Part shown: positions 34,964-43,734 of the stretch, piece by piece
How the letters are laid out: every line of letters begins with the position of its first letter
Position numbering within the stretch: position 1 is the stretch's first letter
Source: Catalinimonas alkaloidigena
Lineage (GTDB): Bacteria > Bacteroidota > Bacteroidia > Cytophagales > Cyclobacteriaceae
Assembly (NCBI RefSeq): GCF_029504655.1
Contig: NZ_JAQFIL010000001.1
Span: forward strand, 5,089,001-5,153,000
Length of the DNA: 64,000 nucleotides
Reading direction: 5' to 3'
The notes under the pieces: model-generated
Databases searched by the model: none
Told to the model about the DNA's origin: nothing
The model's input: only the letters and a program-made list of their open reading frames with translations
Program-made: the position numbers and the translations under genes

Positions 34964-36490
34964 TTATTTCTTTTTTAACACAACTGCGTAGGATTCTGAC
35001 AAAGGATTATCTACTGTACCCGGTAGTTCAAGGGTTTCTGTCTCCCTCCACTTTGACACCGAAATATCCATTCCGGTTAATTCATATGTTCCTTCCCGGG
35101 CATTTACATGCACTGATCCTTTTGCAGGAAAATATACGATCAGCGTACTCTTATCCTCGTTTGCGAGGCAGTATGCTTCGTTATTTTCCCGGGCCGATAA
35201 CAGATCAGTGGAAGGTTCAAGGGTGAAGACTTCCTGCTGATCGGTGAGCATTCTCAGGCTTTTTATTTGATGCTGCGCCTCTTCGGTCAGCGCAATTCCA
35301 CTAGGCTGACGGTGAAACCTCACGGCTGCATGCCCTGCAAACACATTTCTCCAAAATCTTTCCCTTCCGTCCTGATGATTCCCCGACCATAGCTTATCTC
35401 GATCGCCACCATATATTTTCACATTGTTGATCGGACGTATTTTTTCGGATCGGGCCACCGCCTCTCTGGCCCAGAGCCCGGTGAGATAGTGTACCTCTCC
35501 TTTCTGTGCATTGTGATTGGAAACATCCAGAAATTGATATGATGTCGTATCATGCAAAGAAAACGTGAACTTCGCCGTTTCATGAAGAGCAGGATCAAAG
35601 TACTCCCTGTACCAATCATTCAGTTCGGGCGCCTGTACAATTGCCCCTTCTACATTACTCTCAGTAGGATCCCAGCTGTCCCACATTTCGGTGACATAGA
35701 TATTTTTCCCGTGCTGCTGCGCTAACTGATGCAAATAAGCCGACCAGTATTTCCCCCATTCAAAATTGACCGTGGTTTCATTGTCAATGCAGTACAATAC
35801 ATTATCGTACGGCAAGGAAACCTCCATGAGTTTGTTTACAAAACGCTTCTGGTAGTTTAAGAGCAGTTGGTTGTCATTAAGCGCCGGCACCGATAAGAAA
35901 AAGGGGTTAGGGGAAGATTGGGCGGGATGATCAATCGTATCCGGCAAGCCAGACGCTTCCATCGTATAGGTACTATTGAGTTTTGGATTAAATGGGTTGT
36001 CTGCCCATGCTTTTTCTCCCCAGTAAAAATCGTAAGTCGCCCATACTTCAATTTGCACGACGATTTTCAGTTTGCTGGCATAACGCAATAGATCGTCCAG
36101 TCTTTTCCAATAATCAGGATTAGGACTGTCGAGCTCAAATAACCCCTCCGCATCCCGGGTGAACGGCTTCGCGTTATGTTCATCACGGGCACTCATGGTG
36201 CACCGCACATAATTTCCACCCACCGACTGTAATAGTTCCAGATGCGCTTTCAAATCCTCAATCTGGAATAGATTGTCTTCCATACTCCCCCCTATCAATA
36301 GGACGGGCTTCCCGTCATACATCCAATAAAAAGGGTTTTTCTGGTAGATTTGTATTCCTTCCGAGCTTTGCATTGCCATATTGCGCTCCGCCTGCATTCC
36401 GGGTGAGCTGCAACTACACAAAAACAGAATCAAAAACCACACGAAAACTGATATAACAGAGTACCTCATAATACTGGCTATTATACTCAT
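34964..36490 (-). CDS. Glycoside-hydrolase-like TIM-barrel lipoprotein
   Basis: A 508-residue lipoprotein (lipobox within FLCSCSS, Cys about 26-28). The N-terminal strand motif KNPFYWMYDGKPVLLIGGSM and the following EDLKAHLELLQSVGGNYVRC are typical of clan-A-like glycosidases of the DUF4038/GH140-related kind. Candidate catalytic acids lie in LYCIDNETTVNFEWGKYW (about 235-250) and YVTEMWDSWD (about 268). The last 90 residues form a small beta domain (TLIVYFPAKGSVHVNAREG). Substrate not known. Start could be ATG 36490 or 36469. No Sus-type neighbours, so it is not part of an obvious polysaccharide locus. Confidence 0.7.
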   Translation of the reverse strand: MSIIASIMRYSVISVFVWFLILFLCSCSSPGMQAERNMAMQSSEGIQIYQKNPFYWMYDGKPVLLIGGSMEDNLFQIEDLKAHLELLQSVGGNYVRCTMSARDEHNAKPFTRDAEGLFELDSPNPDYWKRLDDLLRYASKLKIVVQIEVWATYDFYWGEKAWADNPFNPKLNSTYTMEASGLPDTIDHPAQSSPNPFFLSVPALNDNQLLLNYQKRFVNKLMEVSLPYDNVLYCIDNETTVNFEWGKYWSAYLHQLAQQHGKNIYVTEMWDSWDPTESNVEGAIVQAPELNDWYREYFDPALHETAKFTFSLHDTTSYQFLDVSNHNAQKGEVHYLTGLWAREAVARSEKIRPINNVKIYGGDRDKLWSGNHQDGRERFWRNVFAGHAAVRFHRQPSGIALTEEAQHQIKSLRMLTDQQEVFTLEPSTDLLSARENNEAYCLANEDKSTLIVYFPAKGSVHVNAREGTYELTGMDISVSKWRETETLELPGTVDNPLSESYAVVLKKK

Positions 36491-36951
36491 TTTTTTCCAT
36501 TATTTCCTCTCATGGTTGAACAGTAGCATGGTAATTACTAAGTAGCCGTTCTATTAGATTCCAATTAAGCATTTAGCCCGATTTTGCTTATGCCCAATGC
36601 TACCCGCTAGTTTATTTCATTTTTTAAACGAATTGACTTAAATATTCTTCAAAGGAACTTTTCTTTTTATCAGCACAAAATATCCTTTCTGTGGAAATCA
36701 CCTTACAAAACTATACTTGGTTAGCAGTACAATGCTTCTTTCAAAAAAAAAAAGCCTCGTAGTTCAGCAAGAGAGGAAGTTGGTTAGCGATCATTAAAGT
36801 CTCCGCATCAATAGGGGAAAGACCGATATTCCTCAATTCCTATCATCATTTTGCTAAAAGCACAAACCCAGTTGCTACAAACTATTTTTATACATCTAAC
36901 TTTTCCCTGCATTTACTGTTTATCACACAAACATCACCATTTTTTAATTTT
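36491..36951. other. Intergenic region with no feature seen
   Basis: About 460 bp between the divergent lipoprotein and glgX genes. An A-run at about 36744-36754 and general AT richness are all I see. A reading from 36851 overlaps glgX out of frame and has no protein character. Confidence 0.5.
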
Positions 36952-39153
36952 ATGTACCAAACTACTGAGACTGATTTTCCCTATCTTAAGAACCAAGATT
37001 ATGCAACCTGGCCCGGAAAGCCTTATCCTCTGGGGGCCACTTATGATGGAGAGGGTGTCAACTTCGCCCTATTTAGTGAAAATGCCACCGCAGTTTACCT
37101 TTGTCTGTTCGATACCGCGGAAGATGAAAATGAGCATGCCTGTATTCAACTCAAAGAGCAGACTGACCATGTCTGGCATGTTTACATCCCCGACTTGAAG
37201 CCCGGCCAGCTTTATGGCTATAGGGTAGACGGCCATTACGAACCCGAACGAGGTATGCGTTTCAACCCACATAAGCTCCTTATAGATCCTTATGCCAAAG
37301 CCATCAACGGTTCCATTAAGTGGAGTAGCGCTATTTTTGGTTACCCTGTCTCTTCGGGAGAGGAGTACAGAGACCTGCAACAGGATACTGAGGATAGCGC
37401 GACAGGCATGAACAAATCTATTGTCATCGACCATGTATTTGATTGGGAGGGCGTAGAAAAACCAGACATTCCACTGCACAAAACGATTATCTACGAAGTG
37501 CATGTGAAAGGCTTCACTGCCCAGCATCCCGATATTGACCCTAAGCTGAGAGGTACTTACAGAGGCATGGCCCAGCCAGAAGTTATTGAATATTTTAAAA
37601 AGCTCGGAATCACTGCTATTGAGTTGCTACCTGTCCACCATTTTGTTAATGACCATGTTCTGGTAAATAAAGGGCTGAGCAACTACTGGGGTTACAACAG
37701 TATTGGTTTTTTTGCCCCTTACTCAGAGTACTGTTCTTCAGGAAAAATGGGGGAACAGATTACTGAGTTTAAAGAAATGGTAAAGGCTTATCATAAAGCC
37801 GGCATAGAAATCATACTGGATGTGGTCTATAACCATACAGCTGAAGGCAATCACTTTGGCCCTACCCTCAGCTTTAAAGGCATTGATAATTCCGCGTATT
37901 ACCGCCTGGTAGAAGATAACAAACGGTACTACATGGATTATACAGGCACCGGTAACAGTCTGAACATGCTCAACGCACGTTCCCTGCAACTGGTGATGGA
38001 TAGCCTGCGCTACTGGGTCACAGAGATGCAGGTAGATGGTTTCCGTTTTGACCTCGCTTCTACCCTTGCCCGTGGTCTGCATGAAGTGGGCAAACTTTCT
38101 ACTTTTCTGGACACGATTCACCAGGACCCTATTGTCTCACAGGTAAAGCTGATTGCTGAGCCCTGGGATATAGGAGAAGGGGGCTATCAGGTAGGTAACT
38201 TTCCTGTACAATGGGGTGAATGGAATGGTAAGTACCGGGATAGTGTGCGCCGCTTCTGGAAGGGTGACGAAAGTCAGGTAGGTGAGTTAGCCAACCGCCT
38301 GAGCGGAAGTAGCGATTTGTACGAAGATACCGGGCGTAAACCTACCGCCAGCATTAATTTTATCACTGCCCACGATGGCTTTACTTTGCACGACCTGGTC
38401 AGCTATAATGAAAAACACAACGAAGCCAATCAAGAAGATAATCGTGATGGAGAATCCCATAACCTGAGCTGGAACTGTGGTGTGGAAGGCCCTACCGATG
38501 ACCCGGAAATCATTGAGCTGAGAGAGAGGCAAAAGCGAAACTTTATGGCTACGCTCATCCTCAGTCAGGGAATTCCTATGATCAGTATGGGAGATGAATA
38601 TGGAAGGACTCAGCATGGCAACAACAATGTGTATTGTCAGGATAATGAGATCAGCTGGTTTGATTGGGAGTGGAACGAACGGCAGCAAGCATTCTGTGAT
38701 TTTACCCGTACACTGGTTGCGATCCGTACACACTCTCCGGTCATGCGTCGCCGGCGCTTTTTTCTGGGCAGAAAGGTACACGGATCAGGAGTAAAAGATA
38801 TCCGCTGGCTCCGTACCGATGGCAAAGATATGACAAATAAAGACTGGTCGTCTTCCTACGTGCGCTGCCTGGGCATGCAACTCAATGGCAAAGCGATGGA
38901 GGAGTACGATGAAAAAGGAAATCGTATTACTGACGATGTATACTTGTTACTGGTCAATAGCTACTGGGAGGACGTGCCTTTTACTTTTCCCAGAAGACTC
39001 AGAAATGCCCACTGGGAAGTACTGGTAGATACCAATCAACCGGAAAGGATGGAAGAGGATAAACTGGTTTCCAAAGAGCTGATATTACACTCTCGCTCGC
39101 TGTTCTTACTGAAGAAAAAGGATATGCGGAAGAGAAAACGGAAGAAGACTTAA
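36952..39153 (+). CDS. glgX: Glycogen debranching enzyme GlgX
   Basis: A 733-residue GH13 isoamylase-type enzyme that cleaves alpha-1,6 branches of glycogen limit dextrin. An N-terminal CBM48-like domain (YPLGATYDGEGVNFALFSEN) is followed by the catalytic barrel: LDVVYNHTAEGNHFGP, DGFRFDLASTLARG (nucleophile Asp), KLIAEPWDIGEGGYQVGNFP (acid/base Glu) and FITAHDGFTLHDLVSYN (transition-state Asp). The C-terminal beta domain ends with a short basic tail. ATG start at 36952. It stands alone; no other glycogen gene is in the window. Confidence 0.95.
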   Translation: MYQTTETDFPYLKNQDYATWPGKPYPLGATYDGEGVNFALFSENATAVYLCLFDTAEDENEHACIQLKEQTDHVWHVYIPDLKPGQLYGYRVDGHYEPERGMRFNPHKLLIDPYAKAINGSIKWSSAIFGYPVSSGEEYRDLQQDTEDSATGMNKSIVIDHVFDWEGVEKPDIPLHKTIIYEVHVKGFTAQHPDIDPKLRGTYRGMAQPEVIEYFKKLGITAIELLPVHHFVNDHVLVNKGLSNYWGYNSIGFFAPYSEYCSSGKMGEQITEFKEMVKAYHKAGIEIILDVVYNHTAEGNHFGPTLSFKGIDNSAYYRLVEDNKRYYMDYTGTGNSLNMLNARSLQLVMDSLRYWVTEMQVDGFRFDLASTLARGLHEVGKLSTFLDTIHQDPIVSQVKLIAEPWDIGEGGYQVGNFPVQWGEWNGKYRDSVRRFWKGDESQVGELANRLSGSSDLYEDTGRKPTASINFITAHDGFTLHDLVSYNEKHNEANQEDNRDGESHNLSWNCGVEGPTDDPEIIELRERQKRNFMATLILSQGIPMISMGDEYGRTQHGNNNVYCQDNEISWFDWEWNERQQAFCDFTRTLVAIRTHSPVMRRRRFFLGRKVHGSGVKDIRWLRTDGKDMTNKDWSSSYVRCLGMQLNGKAMEEYDEKGNRITDDVYLLLVNSYWEDVPFTFPRRLRNAHWEVLVDTNQPERMEEDKLVSKELILHSRSLFLLKKKDMRKRKRKKT

Positions 39154-39159
39154 AGTTTT

Positions 39160-39231
39160 TAGTGTTATAGTTCTAGTGTTATAGTTTTTTAGAAATTATT
39201 TAACCATAACACATAGAACCGTAACACTATA
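39160..39231. terminator. Large imperfect inverted repeat after glgX
   Basis: TAGTGTTATAGTTCTAGTG and neighbours (39160-39185) pair with CACATAGAACCGTAACACTA and neighbours (39205-39231). The left arm itself contains the direct repeat TAGTGTTATAGTT. It may terminate glgX or be a decayed repeat element. Confidence 0.5.
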
Positions 39232-39275
39232 GCTCTCTCCTTTCATTTAACGAGGAATAGTGCCAATTTTACTTC

Positions 39276-40457
39276 ATGAAAGATAAACAGACTATCGTTA
39301 TCACCTGTGCTCCTCATGTGAGTAAAATTCTGGCTGAAGAAGTGAAGGACTTAGGCTACCCGGTTAAGGCAAGCAGCATACTGGAAGTGACAACCGAAGG
39401 GAGCTTCAAAGACTGTATGTACCTTAACCTTCATCTGCGCAGCGCACATCGCGTACTATACCAACTCAAACGTTTCCGTACGGCCAATGCTGAGCAGTTA
39501 TACCACCAGTTGAAAAGTGTAGCCTGGGAAGAGTACATTCCTTCCAATAGTTATTTTAGTGTCAGCTCATTCGTAAAAAACCCTACCATAAGAGATACAC
39601 GCTTCGCTAACCTTAAAGTAAAAGACGCTATTGTTGACTACCTCCAAGACAAATTTGGGCGCCGTCCTGACAGTGGCCCGAAACAGGATAGGATCGTAGT
39701 ATTTCTGCACTGGAAAGAGCGTGAGGCGGGTATCTTTCTGGATACTTCAGGAGAAAGCATCGCCAAGCATGGATATCGCAGGGTAACGGTTGAAGCACCT
39801 ATGCAGGAAGCACTGGCAGCAGCCATTATTCGCTCTACTGCCTGGAGGCCAGATTTACCTTTTGTCAACCCTATGTGCGGAAGCGGTACGCTGGCCATAG
39901 AAGCCGCACTGATCAAAGCGAATAAAGCCCCGGGACTGCTCAGAAATAATTTTGCCTTTATGCACCTCAATACATTTGACACTCAGGATTGGGAGCAAAT
40001 GCGTCAGCAGGCAGAGCAGGAGGCTAAGAAAACCATCGCAAACTTTACTAATCAACTGGCGAACATCATTGCTACCGACCTGGACCCCAAAGCCATAGCC
40101 GCAGCCCGCCAGAACGCAGCCAAAGCAGGTGTAGCGGGTTTGATCCGTTTTGAAGTGGCTGACTTCAGGGACACAGAGTTACCGGCACCTAAAGAGGAAA
40201 CTGCGGGTAAACCTGTGGTGGTCATCAATCCTCCCTATGGTGAGAGATTGGGTGAAGAGGAGCAGCTTTTCTCTCTTTATCAGGAAATGGGGGACTTTTT
40301 TAAGCAAAAATGTGCGGGATATTTGGGTTACATTTTTACCGGAAACCTTAACTTATCTAAAAAGGTAGGGCTCAGAACGAATCGCCGCATAGAATTTGTC
40401 AATGGAAAAATAGATTCTCGTCTTTTGGAATATGAATTGTATACGGGAAAGGGCTAG
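39276..40457 (+). CDS. RlmL-type 23S rRNA guanine-N2 methyltransferase
   Basis: A 393-residue SAM-dependent RNA methyltransferase. The N-terminal ferredoxin-like and THUMP domains (about 1-160) bind RNA; VKDAIVDYLQDKFGRRP and VFLHWKEREAGIFLDTSGES are typical. The UPF0020 catalytic domain has PFVNPMCGSGTLAIEAAL (SAM motif I), IIATDLDPKAIAAARQNA and the NPPYGERLGEE motif (catalytic NPPY). This corresponds to the N-terminal (m2G2445) half of E. coli RlmL. The patatin gene starts 26 bp after the stop, so they are likely co-transcribed. Confidence 0.9.
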   Translation: MKDKQTIVITCAPHVSKILAEEVKDLGYPVKASSILEVTTEGSFKDCMYLNLHLRSAHRVLYQLKRFRTANAEQLYHQLKSVAWEEYIPSNSYFSVSSFVKNPTIRDTRFANLKVKDAIVDYLQDKFGRRPDSGPKQDRIVVFLHWKEREAGIFLDTSGESIAKHGYRRVTVEAPMQEALAAAIIRSTAWRPDLPFVNPMCGSGTLAIEAALIKANKAPGLLRNNFAFMHLNTFDTQDWEQMRQQAEQEAKKTIANFTNQLANIIATDLDPKAIAAARQNAAKAGVAGLIRFEVADFRDTELPAPKEETAGKPVVVINPPYGERLGEEEQLFSLYQEMGDFFKQKCAGYLGYIFTGNLNLSKKVGLRTNRRIEFVNGKIDSRLLEYELYTGKG

Positions 40458-40483
40458 GAATACGTTATAGTAGTGTAATAGAG

Positions 40484-42820
40484 ATGAAGCGAATTAAAGA
40501 AAAGATCATAGATCCCATTTATTATTCCCTGCCAGTGCAGCTTCTGGTGTTACATCTGCGTAAAAACCAGCTGCTGTTGTTGGCATGGGTCTTCCTTTTC
40601 GCGGCAGTGACAGGCAGTGTAGGCAAAAACCTGGGCATCCCCTATCTTTTCCTTGACCCTGAGTATATGGGTAAAGTTGATTTCATCAGCTTTTTTATTG
40701 TAGGCATCACGGTCGGTGGTATGACCATGGCCTATCATATCACCTGTTACATTCTGGATGGTAATAACTTTAGTTTTCTGGGGGTACTTTCCCGGCCATT
40801 TGCCAAGTTAGCCCTGAATAATGCCATCATTCCCATTGCTTTTGTCATCACTTACATCTTTCACATCATAGGCTTTCAACTCAAAAATGAGTATAATACT
40901 TATTGGGATATCTTTGTCAAAGTAGCAGGTTTCCTTTCTGGCTTCATGCTTATGCTGGCGTTCTTGTTCGCCTATTTTAAGTTTACCAACAAAGATATTT
41001 TCAAATTTGTAGCTTCTAATGTAAACCGGCAGCTCAAAAGGGTAACGATTTCCAGAGTGAGAATCATGCAAAACCTTAAGACTGCCCAAAAAAACCCGAA
41101 CCGGGTTGATCACTATTTTGACATTAACTTTAAGCTACGCAGAGCACCCTCTGGCTCTTATGATAAAGATCTGGTAACCAGAGTGTTTGACCAGAACCAT
41201 CTTAACTCTATCATCATTGAGTCTTTCATCTTTTTACTGATACTGGCGCTGGGCTTGTTCCACGACCGTCCACTGTTCCAGATTCCTGCTGCTGCCAGCG
41301 GGGTTTTACTTCTCACCATCATCATGATGTTGATCGGTGCCATAACTTATTGGCTTAGGGGCTGGGCTACTACCGTAGTAATCGTAGTATTTTTCCTGAT
41401 GAATGCGGTAGTCAAGAATAGCTGGATCAGCAGTACTTACAAAGCTTTTGGGCTGAACTACGAAGTGCCGCACGCGAATTATACGTTGGAACAAATTCAG
41501 AAAGAAAATGATAGTCTGCAATATGTACAGGATAAAGCAGCTACACTGAACATACTGGAAAACTGGAAGCAAAAAGTTACGCTGGAAGATACAGTACGTA
41601 AACCCAAAATGGTCTTTGTCTGCACCAGTGGTGGTGGTTTACGTGCTGCTCTCTGGACTATGGTAGCCCTGCAAAATGCTGACAGCCTTAGCAGGGGCAA
41701 GCTCTTTGAGCATACCCAACTCATCACCGGCGCATCCGGGGGGCTGATAGGGGCTTCATATTTTCGGGAACTGGTATTAAGAAAAAAGCTTATGAGGCAG
41801 GAGAAGATGGTTGAGCCGCTTGCTCAGTTTACCGCTCTTACTAGCGATTCTGAGTATTCTGTTTATGATTCACGTTATGTTGATAATCTGGGGAAAGACA
41901 ACCTCAACGCCATCATTTTCACACTGCTAGTCAATGACCTTTTTATCCGATTTCAGCCCTTTGAGGTAGAGGGAAAGAATTACATCAAAGACCGTGGCTA
42001 TGCCTTTGAGCAACAAATCAACAAGAATACTGAGGGCATACTGAACAAACGGCTTGTAGATTACCAGTTACCGGAACAGCAGTCATTAATCCCTATGATG
42101 ATGCTCTCTCCTGCGATTGTGAACGATGGGCGTAAGCTTTATATCTCTCCACAGCATATATCATATATGAATACAAGCTTTGAGCTTTATCCTGAGCAGA
42201 ATGGTCATCAGGAGAAAGTAAAGGGCATTGATTTTATGCGTTTTTTCGCGACTCAGGATGCGGGCTCACTGCGTTTCCTGACCGCGCTACGGATGAATGC
42301 GGCATTTCCCTACGTGACTCCTAATGTAAGCATGCCTACCGAGCCTCGTATCCAGATCATGGATGCCGGCCTCACTGATAACTTTGGTATTTCGGATGCC
42401 ACACGATTTATGTATGTGTTTAAAGACTGGATCAGTGAAAATACTTCGGGGATCGTATTGTTAAGTATACGAGACTCAGAAAAAATAGAACCGATTCAGA
42501 AGCCTTTAGGAAGCTCTCTGCTGCAAAGGATGACAGCTCCTTTTCGTTTTTTGTACAGCAACTTATTCAACATACAGGATATCAACAATGATGACCGTCT
42601 GGAATATATGCAAAGCTGGCTGAATGTTCCTTTCCACCAGGTCAACTTGGAGTATCATTCTCGCTGGGATGATCTGAACAACAAAAATAAAGCTACGGTA
42701 AAAGAACGTCCTTCTCTGAGTTGGCACCTCACCAGCCGTGAAAAGAACAATATCATCAACAATATACAGCATCCCAAAAATCAGGCAGCACTTAAGCGGC
42801 TTCAGGAAATTTTGAATTAG
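40484..42820 (+). CDS. Membrane-fused patatin-like phospholipase
   Basis: A 778-residue protein. The first 330 residues carry about eight hydrophobic segments in two blocks (for example QLLLLAWVFLFAAVTGSVG and ESFIFLLILALGLFH). The patatin domain follows: oxyanion loop GGGLRAALWTM (about 383), nucleophile motif TGASGGLIGASYF (about 415, G-x-S-G) and the Asp of the Ser-Asp dyad in DAGLTDNFGI (about 626). It probably cleaves acyl chains of membrane phospholipids. A multi-pass N-terminal region fused to patatin is less common than the soluble or BamA-fused forms. It converges on the deacetylase-like gene with a 4-bp overlap. Confidence 0.87.
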   Translation: MKRIKEKIIDPIYYSLPVQLLVLHLRKNQLLLLAWVFLFAAVTGSVGKNLGIPYLFLDPEYMGKVDFISFFIVGITVGGMTMAYHITCYILDGNNFSFLGVLSRPFAKLALNNAIIPIAFVITYIFHIIGFQLKNEYNTYWDIFVKVAGFLSGFMLMLAFLFAYFKFTNKDIFKFVASNVNRQLKRVTISRVRIMQNLKTAQKNPNRVDHYFDINFKLRRAPSGSYDKDLVTRVFDQNHLNSIIIESFIFLLILALGLFHDRPLFQIPAAASGVLLLTIIMMLIGAITYWLRGWATTVVIVVFFLMNAVVKNSWISSTYKAFGLNYEVPHANYTLEQIQKENDSLQYVQDKAATLNILENWKQKVTLEDTVRKPKMVFVCTSGGGLRAALWTMVALQNADSLSRGKLFEHTQLITGASGGLIGASYFRELVLRKKLMRQEKMVEPLAQFTALTSDSEYSVYDSRYVDNLGKDNLNAIIFTLLVNDLFIRFQPFEVEGKNYIKDRGYAFEQQINKNTEGILNKRLVDYQLPEQQSLIPMMMLSPAIVNDGRKLYISPQHISYMNTSFELYPEQNGHQEKVKGIDFMRFFATQDAGSLRFLTALRMNAAFPYVTPNVSMPTEPRIQIMDAGLTDNFGISDATRFMYVFKDWISENTSGIVLLSIRDSEKIEPIQKPLGSSLLQRMTAPFRFLYSNLFNIQDINNDDRLEYMQSWLNVPFHQVNLEYHSRWDDLNNKNKATVKERPSLSWHLTSREKNNIINNIQHPKNQAALKRLQEILN

Positions 42821-43734
42821 CCAAAAAGTTCAACCGCTGCTCTAAAGGTATTGCAGTGTGCATCTACGATATCTGCCATGCGCACCGAGTAACCTCCACC
42901 CATACAACTTGCTACAGGTAAACCATAAGTTTTGCAGGTTTGAAAAACAAATCTATCCCGCTGAAAACAACCGTCTTTTGTCAATGACAACTTTCCCAGC
43001 TTATCAGTGGCCAATGCATCTACCCCCGCCTGAAAGAAAGCAATCTCAGGCTGATGTTGCTCTATCAGTCGCGGTAGTGTCTTTTTAAGCATGCCCAGAT
43101 AAACCTCATCATCAGTACCTGTAGGAAGCGCTATATCCAGGACCGATTTCTCTTTTTTCAGTGGGTAATTATCTGTTCCATGCATACTGAAAGTAATTAC
43201 TGCGGAATTTTCAGCAAAAATAAAAGCATTCCCATTTCCCTGATGTACATCCAAATCAATGATTAAAGCTTTTTTGATCAGGTGATTCCGAAGTAAATAC
43301 GAGGCAGCGATAGCAATGTCGTTGAGTGTACTGAAACCTTCTCCTCTATCAGGGTATGCATGGTGAGTTCCTCCTGCCAGGTTCATTCCTATACCTTTTC
43401 TTAATGCAGACTCTGCTGCTTTCAATGTGCCTGCTACACTATTCATAGCCCTTTTTACAGATATCTCAGTATTGGGTAGACCTATTCTTCTGACCATGCG
43501 AGGGGAAAGCGTGCATGACTTGACCTGCTGCCAGTACTCGGGGGTATGGACTAATAGAATAGCCTCTTCACTAATCAGCCCGGGGTCAATAAGTTGACTT
43601 TCAGTAATCAGTCCCTGGTAGAGTAACTGCTCTTTGACCAGCACATACTTGTCAATAGGAAAGCGGTGCTGCTCAGGTAAGTTATAATGATAGCGTTCGG
43701 AATAAAAAATTTCAATAGACGACACATTAATCAA
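42817..43734 (-). CDS. Histone deacetylase/AcuC family hydrolase
   Basis: A 305-residue zinc-dependent deacetylase-fold enzyme of the arginase/deacetylase superfamily. Active-site motifs are intact: GGTHHAYPDRGEGFSTLND (tandem His), LIIDLDVHQGNGNA (zinc ligands Asp and His), ITFSMHGTDNYPL, and PEIAFFQAGVDALATD (third zinc Asp). Bacterial members deacetylate acetyl-CoA synthetase, polyamines or other small substrates; which one is unknown. The start is TTG at 43734, or GTG at 43725, overlapping the end of comEC by up to 8 bp, so the two are in one operon. Confidence 0.9.
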   Translation of the reverse strand: MINVSSIEIFYSERYHYNLPEQHRFPIDKYVLVKEQLLYQGLITESQLIDPGLISEEAILLVHTPEYWQQVKSCTLSPRMVRRIGLPNTEISVKRAMNSVAGTLKAAESALRKGIGMNLAGGTHHAYPDRGEGFSTLNDIAIAASYLLRNHLIKKALIIDLDVHQGNGNAFIFAENSAVITFSMHGTDNYPLKKEKSVLDIALPTGTDDEVYLGMLKKTLPRLIEQHQPEIAFFQAGVDALATDKLGKLSLTKDGCFQRDRFVFQTCKTYGLPVASCMGGGYSVRMADIVDAHCNTFRAAVELFG

